This document shows positions 26,051 through 34,945 of a DNA stretch of 64,000 nt, in pieces. Source of the DNA: Nonomuraea sp. NEAU-A123. GTDB lineage: Bacteria; Actinomycetota; Actinomycetes; Streptosporangiales; Streptosporangiaceae. Position 1 is the stretch's first letter; each line of letters begins with the position of its first letter. The stretch spans positions 107,911-171,910 of the forward strand of contig NZ_JAHFZZ010000023.1 of the NCBI RefSeq assembly GCF_018603905.1, read 5' to 3'. The translations under genes and the position numbers were made by a program. Under the pieces are notes generated by a model. The model worked only from the letters and a program-made list of their open reading frames with translations. It did no database searches and was not told the origin of the DNA.

Positions 26051-26838
26051 CGCGGCGCGACCGCCTCCCAGGGGAGGGTCAGTTCTCCGAGGCGCCACCT
26101 GGCCGTGCCGCCGAGCGGCGGAGTCCGATGGATGGGCCAGGTGGTCGCCAGGACGTCCACCGCGGCCAGCCAGCGCTGCCTGCGGCCGTGGGCGCCATAG
26201 GGGGCGGTTCTCGCCCATGCGCGGTCGAAGTCGCTCAGGAACGCATGGATGCGCTCGCCTGGGACGTTCCGGTGGATGAGCGTCTTCGGCAGGCGGTCGG
26301 CCAGGTCCGAAGGGCGGTCGAAGGCGTCGAACCTGGCCGACAGGGTGAGCGTGCGCGGGCCGGTCCGATCCACCCCGGCCCAGATCGCCCGGTGGCCGGT
26401 CTCCGAGCAGGTGCCCTCCACCAGCACGCCGCCGGGGGCCAGCTTGCCGCGCAGTGCCTCCCAGTAGCGCCAGGCGTCCGCCTCGCCGTACTGCCTGAGC
26501 ACGTTGAAGGCCCGGATCAGCAGCGGGGGACGCGAGACCGGCAGCTCGAAGCCGCCCAGCGCGAAGCTCAGGCCCGGGCGCTCGTACGGCTTGGCCAGGG
26601 CGACCCGCGCGGGGTCGATCTCGATGCCCACCACCTCGACGTCGGAGCTGATCCGGCGCAGCCGGGTGAAGAGCTCCAGCGTGGTGGTGTGGGAGGCGCC
26701 GTAGCCGAGGTCCACGGCCAGCGGCCGGGCGGTGGCGCGCAGCACGCGGCCGTGCGCGGCGGCGATCCACCGGTCGGCGCGCCGCAGCCGGTTGTGCCCG
26801 GTCGTCCCTCGGGTGATGGAGCCGACCGGCCTAGCCAC
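26047..26838 (-). CDS. Class I SAM-dependent methyltransferase-like protein
   Basis: A 263-residue protein with motif I AVDLGYGASHTTTLELF and a following EVVGIEIDP acid strand. The start is GTG 26838, overlapping the stop region of the SDR gene by eight bases, so the two form a leftward operon. This family is conserved in actinomycetes with unknown substrate. Confidence 0.75.
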   Translation of the reverse strand: MARPVGSITRGTTGHNRLRRADRWIAAAHGRVLRATARPLAVDLGYGASHTTTLELFTRLRRISSDVEVVGIEIDPARVALAKPYERPGLSFALGGFELPVSRPPLLIRAFNVLRQYGEADAWRYWEALRGKLAPGGVLVEGTCSETGHRAIWAGVDRTGPRTLTLSARFDAFDRPSDLADRLPKTLIHRNVPGERIHAFLSDFDRAWARTAPYGAHGRRQRWLAAVDVLATTWPIHRTPPLGGTARWRLGELTLPWEAVAPR

Positions 26839-27574
26839 CGACGCGGTGCACCTTGTGCTGGGCGGCCTGGGCGCGCGGGCGCATGATCAAGCGGTCGATG
26901 TTGACGTGCGCGGGCCTGGTGACGCACCACACGATCGCGTCGGCCACGTCGTCGGAGGACAGCGGGTCCGGCACGCCCTGGTAGACGCGGGCGGCGGCGG
27001 CCTCGTCGCCGCGGAAGCGGGTGACCGCGAAGCCCTCGCTCTGGACCATGCCCGGCGCGATCTCCACGACGCGCACCGGCTGCCCGACCAGTTCGAGCCT
27101 GAGCGTCTCGGCCATCGAGCGCTGTGCCTGCTTGGCCGCCACGTAGCCGCCGCCGCCCTCGTACGCCACCAGCGCCGCGGTCGAGGTGAGCATCACCAGC
27201 ACCCCGTCGCCCGACTCGACGAGCTTGGGCAGCAGGGCCTGCGTCATGCGCAGCGACCCGAGGACGTTCGTGTCGTACATCCGCTGCCAGTCGTCGAGCA
27301 GCCCCTCGGCCACCGTCTCCGCGCCGAGCGCGCCGCCGGCGTTGTTGACCAGCACGTCACAGCGGTCGAGCGAGGCCGCCAGCGCGTCCACCGACTCCTG
27401 AGAGGTCACGTCCAGGGACACGGGACGGATCCCGGGCACTTCGGCGGCCAGCTTGTCCAGCCGGTCCTGCCGCCTCGCGCCCGCCACCACGTCATAGCCT
27501 TCGGCGGCCAGCCGCCTGGCCGTCGCCTCGCCGATGCCGCTGCTCGCGCCTGTCACCACTGCCGTCTTTTTCAT
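26831..27574 (-). CDS. Short-chain dehydrogenase/reductase
   Basis: A 247-residue classical SDR: cofactor motif TGASSGIG at residues 8-15, NNAGG, a catalytic serine in LTSTAALVAY, and YVAAK (Y-x-x-x-K). Arg residues after strand 2 (GARRQDRL) favour NADP(H). Divergent from mshA. Substrate unknown. Confidence 0.88.
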   Translation of the reverse strand: MKKTAVVTGASSGIGEATARRLAAEGYDVVAGARRQDRLDKLAAEVPGIRPVSLDVTSQESVDALAASLDRCDVLVNNAGGALGAETVAEGLLDDWQRMYDTNVLGSLRMTQALLPKLVESGDGVLVMLTSTAALVAYEGGGGYVAAKQAQRSMAETLRLELVGQPVRVVEIAPGMVQSEGFAVTRFRGDEAAAARVYQGVPDPLSSDDVADAIVWCVTRPAHVNIDRLIMRPRAQAAQHKVHRVGG

Positions 27575-27617
27575 GGCACACATCTTGCCAGCCCTGCTCA
27601 TGACACCCCGCTTGTCG

Positions 27618-27643
27618 GGAATGTCGGAATGTTCGGCATAGTT
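27618..27643 (+). promoter_or_regulatory. SigR-type (thiol-stress) promoter of mshA
   Basis: GGAAT at 27618-27622 and GTT at 27641-27643, separated by exactly 18 bases, matching the GGAAT-N18-GTT promoter of the SigR/SigH oxidative-stress sigma factor. It lies about 25 bases before the mshA start; mycothiol genes are known SigR targets in Streptomyces. Confidence 0.65.
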
Positions 27644-27668
27644 GTACTCCTTCTGGAGGTGGTGTCGG

Positions 27669-28946
27669 GTGAGGCGACAACGGGTCAACCGGGTCGCGAC
27701 CATCAGCATGCACACGTCTCCCTTGGAACAGCCCGGCACGGGCGACGCCGGCGGGATGAACGTGTACATCGTCGAATCGGCCAAACGGCTGGCCGAGTCC
27801 GGCGTCGAGGTGGAGATCTTCACCCGGGCCACCGGCCGAGACCAGCCACCGGTGGCCGAACTCGCCCCCGGTGTCCTGGTGCGCCACCTGACCGCCGGCC
27901 CGTACGAGGAGCTGACCAGGGCCGACATGCCCGCTCAGCTCTGCGCGTTCCTGTCGGGCGTGCTGCGGACCGAGGCGATGTACGACCCGGGTCGCTATGA
28001 CGTCATCCACTCGCACTACTGGCTGTCCGGACAGGTTGGCTGGCTGGCCAAGGAGCGCTGGGGCGTGCCGCTCGTGCACACCATGCACACCATGGCCAAG
28101 GTGAAGAACCGGCTGCTGGCCGCGGACGACCAGCCCGAGCCGCAGGCCCGCGTGGTGGGCGAGGAGCAGGTCGTGGAGATCGCCGACCGGCTCGTGGCCA
28201 ACACCGGTGACGAGGCGAGCGAGCTCATCGAGCTGTACGGCGCACAGGAGGAACGCGTCGCGGTCGTGAACCCGGGTGTCAACCTCACCGTCTTCCAGCC
28301 CGCTTCACAGGGCGCCGCCCGGCGCCGGCTCGGACTGCCGCAGAACGCGCACGTGCTGCTGTTCGTGGGCCGGATCCAGCCGCTGAAGGCCCCCGACGTG
28401 CTGCTGCGCGCCGCCTCGCGGATGCTCATCGACGACCCCTCGCTGCGCGGCCGCCTGGTCGTGGCGTGCGTGGGCGGCCCGTCGGGCAACGGCCTGGCCA
28501 GGCCGTCCATCCTCGTCGAACTCGCCGCCGAGCTGGGCATCTCCGACGTCGTCCGGCTGGTGCCGCCGGCGCCGCAGCACGAACTGGCCGACTGGTACCG
28601 CGCGGCCGACGTGACCGTCGTGCCGTCGTACAGCGAGTCGTTCGGCCTCGTCGCCCTGGAGTCACAGGCCTGCGGCACCCCTGTCGCCGCGGCCGCCGTG
28701 GGCGGGCTGCGCACGGCCGTACGGGATGGCGTGTCGGGTGTGCTCGTGGACGGTCACGACTCGCACGAGTGGGCGCGCGCGCTGCGCCGCTTCGTCACCG
28801 CGCCGGCCTGGCGCGACGGCCTGTCGGCCGGCGCCCGCGCGCACGCGGCGGCGTTCGGCTGGCAGGCCACGTCGTCTCAGCTGATGGAGGTCTACGCGGG
28901 CGCCGTCGCCGACCTGAACAGGTTGCCGGTTGCCGTCATTTCGTAG
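27669..28946 (+). CDS. mshA: D-inositol-3-phosphate glycosyltransferase (mycothiol synthesis)
   Basis: A 425-residue GT4-family enzyme making the first intermediate of mycothiol from UDP-GlcNAc and inositol phosphate. N-terminal SMHTSPLEQPGTGDAGGMNV, the DVIHSHYWLSG motif, and the donor-binding SYSESFGLVALESQACGTPV (E-x7-E) are diagnostic. GTG 27669 is chosen because GGAGG lies nine bases upstream; a TTG at 27642 is in frame. Confidence 0.93.
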   Translation: MRRQRVNRVATISMHTSPLEQPGTGDAGGMNVYIVESAKRLAESGVEVEIFTRATGRDQPPVAELAPGVLVRHLTAGPYEELTRADMPAQLCAFLSGVLRTEAMYDPGRYDVIHSHYWLSGQVGWLAKERWGVPLVHTMHTMAKVKNRLLAADDQPEPQARVVGEEQVVEIADRLVANTGDEASELIELYGAQEERVAVVNPGVNLTVFQPASQGAARRRLGLPQNAHVLLFVGRIQPLKAPDVLLRAASRMLIDDPSLRGRLVVACVGGPSGNGLARPSILVELAAELGISDVVRLVPPAPQHELADWYRAADVTVVPSYSESFGLVALESQACGTPVAAAAVGGLRTAVRDGVSGVLVDGHDSHEWARALRRFVTAPAWRDGLSAGARAHAAAFGWQATSSQLMEVYAGAVADLNRLPVAVIS

Positions 28947-28956
28947 GCTGTACGAC

Positions 28957-29445
28957 ATGCGCGATGTCGTAGAAACCGCGCTCAAGGCCGCGGACGTCTC
29001 CTTTGACGAGCCGCGACCAGGAGCGTTCCTGGTGAAGCTACCCGGGCAGCACAAGCTCGCCACGATGACGTGGTTGATCATCGGCGATCAGGCACTGCAC
29101 GTCGAGGCGTTCTTCTGCCGCCAGCCCGACGAGAACCACACCGAGTTCTACAAGTGGCTGCTCGCCAAGAACGGCGGCATGTACGGCGTGCACTTCTCCA
29201 TCGACACCGTCGGCGACGTCTATCTCGTCGGCCGGGTGCCGCTCACGGCGATCACCGAGGAGGAGATCGACCGGCTGCTCGGCTGCGTGCTGACCTACTC
29301 CGACGACTGGTTCGACCGGGCGCTGGAACTCGGCTTCGCCTCGTCGATCAGGCGCGAGTGGGAATGGCGCGCCAAACGCGGCGAGTCGCTGGCCAACCTC
29401 CAGGCGTTCGCCCGTTTCGCGGATCCGGCGCGGACCGGCGACTGA
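28957..29445 (+). CDS. YbjN-domain protein
   Basis: A 162-residue protein with a YbjN/type III chaperone-like fold: KLATMTWLIIGDQALHVEAFF, GVHFSIDTVGDVYLVGRVPL and LTYSDDWFDRALELGF. Conserved between mshA and gpmA in many actinomycetes; function unknown. ATG 28957 is preferred over 28930. Confidence 0.8.
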   Translation: MRDVVETALKAADVSFDEPRPGAFLVKLPGQHKLATMTWLIIGDQALHVEAFFCRQPDENHTEFYKWLLAKNGGMYGVHFSIDTVGDVYLVGRVPLTAITEEEIDRLLGCVLTYSDDWFDRALELGFASSIRREWEWRAKRGESLANLQAFARFADPARTGD

Positions 29446-29466
29446 CGCCCGCCATAGGATTACCGC

Positions 29467-30210
29467 ATGGCGACTTTGGTGCTGCTACGGCACGGCGAGA
29501 GTGACTGGAACGCGAAAGGCCTGTTCACCGGGTGGGTGGACGTGAGCCTCTCGGCCAAGGGCGAGGACGAGGCCCGCCGGGGCGGCAAGCTCCTGGTGGA
29601 GGCCGGCGTACGGCCCGATGTGGTCCACACCAGCCTGCTGACCAGGGCCATCCAGACGGCCCAGCTCGCCCTGGGCGAGGCCGACCTGCTCTGGCTGCCG
29701 GTCAAGCGCTCGTGGCGGCTCAACGAGCGCCACTACGGCGCGCTCCAGGGCAAGGACAAGGCGCAGACGCGGCAGGAGTTCGGCGACGAGCAGTTCATGC
29801 TCTGGAGGCGCTCCTTCGACGTCCCGCCGCCCCCGATCGCCGACGGCGACGAGTACTCCCAGGCGGGCGACCCGCGCTACGCCCTGCTGCCGCCCGAGCT
29901 CATGCCGCGCACCGAGTGCCTCAAGGACGTCGTCGACCGCATGCTGCCCTACTGGTACGACGAGATCGTCCCGGATCTCGCGGCCGGGCGCACCGTGCTG
30001 GTGGCGGCGCACGGCAACTCGCTGCGCGCGCTGGTCAAGCATCTCGACGGCATCCCCGACGAGGAGATCGCCGGACTCAACATCCCCACGGGCATCCCGC
30101 TGCGCTACGAGCTGGACGCCGAGTTCCGGCCGCTCCGGCGCGGCGGCGAATACCTCGACCCCGAGGCGGCGAAGGCGGCGATCGAGGCGGTCGCCAACCA
30201 GGGCCGCTGA
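29467..30210 (+). CDS. gpmA: 2,3-bisphosphoglycerate-dependent phosphoglycerate mutase
   Basis: A 247-residue glycolytic enzyme. LRHGESDWNAKGLFTGW holds the phosphorylated histidine (His9), NERHYGALQG is the family motif, and AHGNSLRALVKHL gives the second histidine. Full length. Confidence 0.95.
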   Translation: MATLVLLRHGESDWNAKGLFTGWVDVSLSAKGEDEARRGGKLLVEAGVRPDVVHTSLLTRAIQTAQLALGEADLLWLPVKRSWRLNERHYGALQGKDKAQTRQEFGDEQFMLWRRSFDVPPPPIADGDEYSQAGDPRYALLPPELMPRTECLKDVVDRMLPYWYDEIVPDLAAGRTVLVAAHGNSLRALVKHLDGIPDEEIAGLNIPTGIPLRYELDAEFRPLRRGGEYLDPEAAKAAIEAVANQGR

Positions 30211-30218
30211 CGCCTTGG

Positions 30219-30244
30219 GGTGGGGCGCTTACCGGCGCCCCACC
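30219..30244. terminator. Bidirectional hairpin terminator between gpmA and phoU
   Basis: Ten-base perfect stem GGTGGGGCGC / GCGCCCCACC around a six-base loop in the short gap between convergent genes. Confidence 0.55.
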
Positions 30245-30252
30245 ACCGGGTG

Positions 30253-30897
30253 TCAGGCCGGGCGGGCGCCCGTCACCAGGTAGACGACGTCACCGGCCAC
30301 GCGGACCGCGTGGTCGGCGTAACGCTCGTAGTAGCGGCCGATCAGCGTGATGTCGATGGCCGGCTCCACGCCGTGGGGCCAGTCCTTGGACAGGATGTTC
30401 CTGAACAACCGCCGGTGCAGTTTGTCCATGGCGTCGTCGTCGGATTCGAGCTCCATCGCCGACTCCACGTCCTGCGAGGCGATGCAGCTACCCGCCTTGG
30501 TGACCAGGGTCTCGGCGATCTGGCCCATCTGCAGGATCGTGGGCCGCACCTCCGGCGGGATCGCCGTCTCGGGATGGCGCAGCCGCGCGACCTTGGCCAC
30601 GTGGACCGCCAGGTCGCCCATGCGCTCCAGGTCCGTGCCCATCCGCAGAGCCGTGATCACCATCCGCAGGTCCACGGCCACCGGCTGCTGCCTGGCCATC
30701 AGCTCGAAGATGGACGTCTCGATCTCCTCGAACGTCGCGTTCACCTCCGCATCCCTGGAGATCACGCTCTCCGCGAGCTGGAGGTCGGAGTCGAGCAGAG
30801 CGGTGGTGGCCCTGGAAATGGCCGAGCGGACCAGCCTGGTCATCTCGACCAGCTTGGCAGTCAGGGAATCGAGTTCTTCATGGTACGCGTCGCGCAT
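30253..30897 (-). CDS. phoU: Phosphate-signalling protein PhoU
   Basis: A 214-residue protein of two three-helix bundles, starting MRDAYHEELDSL, with repeated metal-binding acid patches (ISRDAEVNATFEEIE and ESDDDAMDKLHR). PhoU links the phosphate transporter to the histidine kinase. It is divergent from senX3-regX3 with PHO-box-like repeats between them. Confidence 0.92.
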   Translation of the reverse strand: MRDAYHEELDSLTAKLVEMTRLVRSAISRATTALLDSDLQLAESVISRDAEVNATFEEIETSIFELMARQQPVAVDLRMVITALRMGTDLERMGDLAVHVAKVARLRHPETAIPPEVRPTILQMGQIAETLVTKAGSCIASQDVESAMELESDDDAMDKLHRRLFRNILSKDWPHGVEPAIDITLIGRYYERYADHAVRVAGDVVYLVTGARPA

Positions 30898-30919
30898 GCC
30901 GTCACCGTACGTGGCTCTC

Positions 30920-30971
30920 GATGAACGAACTCCTACCGCCAGATGAACTTTCCTGGAAAGAGACGTTCATC
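30920..30971. promoter_or_regulatory. PHO-box-like repeats between phoU and senX3
   Basis: On the minus strand GTTCATC occurs at 30942-30948 and 30920-30926, exactly 22 bases apart (two 11-base periods), as in streptomycete PHO boxes. On the plus strand GTTCATC is at 30965-30971. A CTTTCC-T-GGAAAG palindrome lies at 30949-30961. Confidence 0.55.
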
Positions 30972-31020
30972 CCCAGGTGAGAGGGGTGTCCCTCGGAGAA
31001 GGCCGCCTACCATCGGAGAC

Positions 31021-32199
31021 ATGAGTGAGATGGCCATGAGCTTGACGGCCCTGGCGGGGTTCGTCGTGGGAGCGCTGGCGGTCCTGTTCTACCGCAACCA
31101 GATCGAGGCCCAGAACAGGACCGCGACGGCCGGCGACCAGGAGCTCGGCGCCCTCCCGCAGGGCGTGGCCTCGGTGCTGGCCGTGCTGCCCTCGTCCGCG
31201 GTCGTGCTCGACGCGCATGACCGCGTGCTGCGGGCCAGCTCGGCCGCACGCGCGTTCGGGCTGGTCAAGGGCGACCGGCTGATGGCCGCCGAACTGCTCG
31301 CCCTGGCCAGGCAGGTACGACGGGACGGCGAGATCCGGGAGAGCGAGATCGACGTCGCCGGGCACAAGTTCGGCCAGGAGATCACGAACTTCGCGGTCCG
31401 CGTGGCCCCGCTCGGCTCGTACGGCCAGGTCCTGGTGCTCGCCGAGGACCAGACCGAGCGGCGCAGGGTGGAGGCCGTCCGCCGTGACTTCGTGGCGAAC
31501 GTCAGCCACGAGCTCAAGACCCCCGTCGGCGCTCTGAGCCTGCTCGCCGAGACCATCCAGGACGCCGCCGACGATCCCGAAGCCGTCACCCGGTTCGCCG
31601 GGCGCATGCAGCACGAGGCCGCCAGGCTCAACTACCTGGTGCAGGACCTGATCACGCTGAGCCGGATCCAGGGCGCCGAGCCCATCCCCACCCCCGGCCA
31701 GGTATCGATCGACGAATCCATCAACGATGCCATCGACCACTGCAACACCAGGGCGATCGCCAAGGACATCACGCTCGTCACCGGCGGCACGGAGGGCCTG
31801 CGCATCTGGGGGGACGACGAACTGCTCGTCACCGCCCTGCGCAACCTCATCGACAACGCCGTCGCCTACAGTCCCGAACACACCCGGGTCGTCGTCAGTG
31901 TCAGACCGGCGGGCGACTCCGTCGAGATCAGCGTCAGCGACCAGGGCATCGGCATTCCAGAGGAATCGCTGGAACGCATCTTCGAACGCTTCTTCCGCGT
32001 CGACGCGGCCAGGTCCCGGGCGACCGGCGGCACCGGTCTCGGCCTCGCGATCGTCAAGCACGTCGCCGCGGCGCACGCCGGCGAGGTCTCCGTCTGGAGC
32101 AAGGAAGGCTCCGGCTCCACATTCACGCTGCGGCTGCCCGCTTTCGGCGGCACCGCGGTGGTCGTTCCACCCCCGAACACCCTGGAGGCCGCAAAATGA
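31021..32199 (+). CDS. senX3: Phosphate-sensing histidine kinase SenX3/PhoR
   Basis: A 392-residue kinase: one transmembrane helix (about residues 8-24), a PAS-like domain (about 55-145), DHp domain with phospho-acceptor His163 in NVSHELKTPVG, and ATPase domain with N box NLIDNAVAYS, G1 DQGIGIP and G2 GTGLGLAIVKH. It starts at ATG 31021 and its stop overlaps regX3. Confidence 0.92.
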   Translation: MSEMAMSLTALAGFVVGALAVLFYRNQIEAQNRTATAGDQELGALPQGVASVLAVLPSSAVVLDAHDRVLRASSAARAFGLVKGDRLMAAELLALARQVRRDGEIRESEIDVAGHKFGQEITNFAVRVAPLGSYGQVLVLAEDQTERRRVEAVRRDFVANVSHELKTPVGALSLLAETIQDAADDPEAVTRFAGRMQHEAARLNYLVQDLITLSRIQGAEPIPTPGQVSIDESINDAIDHCNTRAIAKDITLVTGGTEGLRIWGDDELLVTALRNLIDNAVAYSPEHTRVVVSVRPAGDSVEISVSDQGIGIPEESLERIFERFFRVDAARSRATGGTGLGLAIVKHVAAAHAGEVSVWSKEGSGSTFTLRLPAFGGTAVVVPPPNTLEAAK

Positions 32200-32888
32200 C
32201 CCGAGTTCTCGTGGTTGAGGACGAGGAGTCGTTCTCCGACGCCTTGTCGTACATGCTCCGTAAGGAAGGCTTTGAGGTCTCCGTCGCGGCGACCGGGCCA
32301 GAGGCGCTCGACACATTCGACCGGAGCGGTGCCGATCTGGTGCTGCTCGACCTGATGCTGCCCGGCCTGCCGGGCACCGAGGTGTGCCGCTCGCTGCGGC
32401 AGCGTTCCAAGGTGCCGGTCATCATGCTGACCGCCAAGGACAGCGAGATCGACAAGGTCGTGGGCCTGGAGCTGGGCGCCGACGACTACGTCACCAAGCC
32501 GTTCTCCTCGCGCGAGCTGGTCGCCCGTATCCGCGCCGTGCTGCGCCGCCAGGGCGACGTCGTGGACGAGCTGGAGTCGGCGGTGCTGGCCGTGGGGCCC
32601 GTGCGCATGGACGTCGACAGGCATGTGGTGGCCGTACGCGGCGAGCAGGTGCAGTTGCCGCTGAAGGAGTTCGAGCTCCTGGAGGTGCTGCTGCGCAACG
32701 CCGGGCGGGTGCTCACCCGGGGCCAGCTCATCGACCGTGTGTGGGGCGCCGACTACGTGGGTGACACCAAGACGCTCGACGTGCACGTCAAGCGTCTGCG
32801 CGCCAAGATCGAGTCGGACCCGTCGAACCCGCGCTGCATCCTGACCGTGCGCGGGCTGGGCTACAAGTTCGACGCGGTGGAGAGCTGA
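32196..32888 (+). CDS. regX3: Response regulator RegX3/PhoP
   Basis: A 230-residue OmpR-type regulator. The receiver domain has acidic pocket EDEES and phospho-acceptor Asp52 (VLLDLMLPG), with switch Lys in YVTKPF. The C-terminal winged helix has VHVKRLRAKIE and ILTVRGLGYKF. Coupled to senX3 by a four-base overlap. Controls the phosphate-starvation response. Confidence 0.93.
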   Translation: MTRVLVVEDEESFSDALSYMLRKEGFEVSVAATGPEALDTFDRSGADLVLLDLMLPGLPGTEVCRSLRQRSKVPVIMLTAKDSEIDKVVGLELGADDYVTKPFSSRELVARIRAVLRRQGDVVDELESAVLAVGPVRMDVDRHVVAVRGEQVQLPLKEFELLEVLLRNAGRVLTRGQLIDRVWGADYVGDTKTLDVHVKRLRAKIESDPSNPRCILTVRGLGYKFDAVES

Positions 32889-32911
32889 CGGCTCTGTTAA
32901 GACGCTGACAG

Positions 32912-32944
32912 GGAGCCCCGGTACGTACCGGGGCTCCCGTTTTG
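32912..32944. terminator. Strong bidirectional terminator
   Basis: A perfect 28-bp palindrome (14-base arms beginning GGGAGCCCCGGTAC, 32912-32939) followed by T4, placed between the convergent regX3 and lpqE-like genes. Confidence 0.85.
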
Positions 32945-33529
32945 TCAGTGGGCCGCTTCGGTGGCTTCGGCGGATGCCGAGGGCGAAGGCGTCGGCGCGG
33001 GGGTCGCGTTGGGCGCCGGCGGGTAGTCCTTGAACTCGCGGCTGCGCGTGACCACAGGGACGTTCATGGACACGAGCCCGGCGTTGGCGAACTGGAGGTC
33101 CAGATGGATGCTCTCGCCGCCTCTGAGGGCCCTGGAGATGCCTTCCAGCATGATCTGGGGGCTCGGCTTGCCGGTGTTGACGAGCTGGTTGCTCGGCAAC
33201 TGGATCGGCGCCGTCACCTTCGCGCTGGCCATGGTGCCGGCGCTGACCGCCGTGAGCGTGTCGGGGGCGCCGTTGGTGTTGAGGATGTTCAGGTAGACCG
33301 GGGCGGAGCCGCGCCAGGCGAGCTGCGCGCCGGAGTCGGGGCCGAGGATGAACGCCTGGGGGATCTGGATGCCGTGCATGCCGTAGTTCTTCGCCTGATC
33401 GAAGAGAACGCCTGCCTCATTGGGTGCATACGGCTTGTTGGTGTTGGCGTCGAATCCAGCCGAACAACCGGCCAGCACAGGGGCGACCAGGAAGACGGCG
33501 GCGGCGACAATCCAGCGGCGGCGGGTCAC
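32945..33529 (-). CDS. LpqE-like lipoprotein
   Basis: A 194-residue lipoprotein with signal peptide and lipobox VLAGC (Cys22), a beta-rich middle domain and a Pro/Ala/Ser-rich tail. The mycobacterial lpqE gene also lies next to carD, so synteny and features both support an LpqE-type copper-chaperone-like (DUF461) protein. Ligand unknown. Confidence 0.75.
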   Translation of the reverse strand: MTRRRWIVAAAVFLVAPVLAGCSAGFDANTNKPYAPNEAGVLFDQAKNYGMHGIQIPQAFILGPDSGAQLAWRGSAPVYLNILNTNGAPDTLTAVSAGTMASAKVTAPIQLPSNQLVNTGKPSPQIMLEGISRALRGGESIHLDLQFANAGLVSMNVPVVTRSREFKDYPPAPNATPAPTPSPSASAEATEAAH

Positions 33530-33770
33530 GAGCGGGTTCTCCTAGGGTCTTGCACATGCGTGTAGGGCAGCGCCCACCATATCCACCCGAATCCATGGTC
33601 ATATCCGCACCCCTGCAGGTCATTAGCTATGCCCGCATATGCGATTCATAGAGTTGACCGCTTGTCAACCCCCAATATGCCGCTTTGACCTGCAGTTATG
33701 ATGATTTCACTGTTCCGGGAGCCTGCGGATGCGTGGTACTCTGGAGTACAGCGGAAGGGGTACTTGTCAC

Positions 33771-34253
33771 ATGACTTTCCAGGTCGGCGACACTGTCGTC
33801 TACCCCCACCATGGGGCTGCTCGGATCGAAGCAATCACGAAGCGATCCATCAAGGGTGAGGAAAAGACCTACCTGGTGCTCAAGGTCGACAAGGGCGACC
33901 TTACCGTCCAGGTGCCAGCTGAAAACGCGGAACTAGTCGGCGTGCGCGATGTTGTCGGCCAGGAAGGCCTTGAGCGGGTTTTCGATGTTCTTCGGATGCC
34001 GCACACCGAGGAGCCGACCAACTGGTCCCGGCGCTATAAGGCCAATCTCGAGAAGCTCGCGTCCGGCGATGTCAACAAGGTCGCCGAGGTGGTCCGGGAT
34101 CTTTGGCGGAGGGACCGCGAGCGCGGCCTGTCCGCAGGTGAGAAGCGCATGCTCGCCAAGGCCCGTCAGATCTTGGTGAGTGAGCTGGCCCTCGCCGAGA
34201 AGACCAATGAGGACAAGGCGGAAGCCTTGCTCGACGAGGTTCTCAACTCCTGA
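33771..34253 (+). CDS. carD: CarD-family RNA polymerase-binding regulator
   Basis: A 160-residue essential global regulator that binds RNA polymerase beta and stabilises open complexes. N-terminal Tudor-like domain FQVGDTVVYPHHGAARIEAI; C-terminal helical domain with NWSRRYKANLEKLASGD and the WRR DNA-minor-groove motif (VVRDLWRRDRERG). Start ATG 33771. Upstream, GTACTC-TG-GAGTAC (33736-33749) is a palindrome of unknown role. Confidence 0.93.
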   Translation: MTFQVGDTVVYPHHGAARIEAITKRSIKGEEKTYLVLKVDKGDLTVQVPAENAELVGVRDVVGQEGLERVFDVLRMPHTEEPTNWSRRYKANLEKLASGDVNKVAEVVRDLWRRDRERGLSAGEKRMLAKARQILVSELALAEKTNEDKAEALLDEVLNS

Positions 34254-34270
34254 ACACGAAACTTCCACGG

Positions 34271-34726
34271 GTGGGCGTCGGGGTCGACGTCCACCCGTTC
34301 GTTTCAGGGCGAGACCTGCATCTCGCCGGCCTGTACTGGCCGGGCGAGATCGGACTCGCGGGTCACTCCGACGGCGATGCCGCCGCGCACGCGGCCTGCG
34401 ATGCCCTGCTGTCCGCCGCCGGGCTCGGCGATCTCGGTGGCCTGTTCGGCACCGACGATCCACGCTGGGCGGGCGCCTCGGGTGTCACCTTGCTGGAGGA
34501 GGCCGCGCGCCAGGTGCGTTCGGCGGGCTTCGAGATCGGCAACGTGGCCCTTCAGGTCATCGGTAACCGGCCCAAGCTGGCTCCTCGCCGTACAGAGGCC
34601 GAGAAGGCGCTCAGCGCCGCTCTGGGGGCGCCTGTGAGCGTCAGTGCGACCACCACCGACGGGCTCGGGCTGACCGGGCGCGGCGAAGGGGTGGCGGCCA
34701 TCGCGACCGCGCTCGTGCTTCTCTAG
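34271..34726 (+). CDS. ispF: 2-C-methyl-D-erythritol 2,4-cyclodiphosphate synthase
   Basis: A 151-residue enzyme of the MEP isoprenoid pathway. Metal ligands in GVDVHPF and GLAGHSDGDAAAHAACDALLSA, and the tail motif TTTDGLGLTGRGEGVAAIA, are all present. GTG 34271 is used; the true start may be a few codons upstream. Only 17 bases follow carD, and the expected ispD is not between them. Confidence 0.92.
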   Translation: MGVGVDVHPFVSGRDLHLAGLYWPGEIGLAGHSDGDAAAHAACDALLSAAGLGDLGGLFGTDDPRWAGASGVTLLEEAARQVRSAGFEIGNVALQVIGNRPKLAPRRTEAEKALSAALGAPVSVSATTTDGLGLTGRGEGVAAIATALVLL

Positions 34727-34945
34727 CGCTTGTTCTAGCGCTTGGTCAACCTGCAGCCGCACTCCCGCGTCTTCTTGCGGGATGCGTTGAGGGTATCCCG
34801 GCGGGTGCTGCCTCCGGCCCGCCGAGTCAACGGGGCGGCGGTCCGTTACTGGCGCGGTACGGATCGCCGCTTCTCATGGATAGCTTCCTGGTATGTCGGG
34901 TAAGTCCTCCTAAGACATGTGGAACGTCTTCGGGGGGAGCAACAC

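Noticed and set aside
25547..26770. A 544-codon leftward open frame running upstream of the BlaI-type gene through the macro-domain gene
   Set aside because: It is the antisense shadow of the macro-domain and methyltransferase genes; the BlaI family start at 25498 accounts for the only recognisable part.
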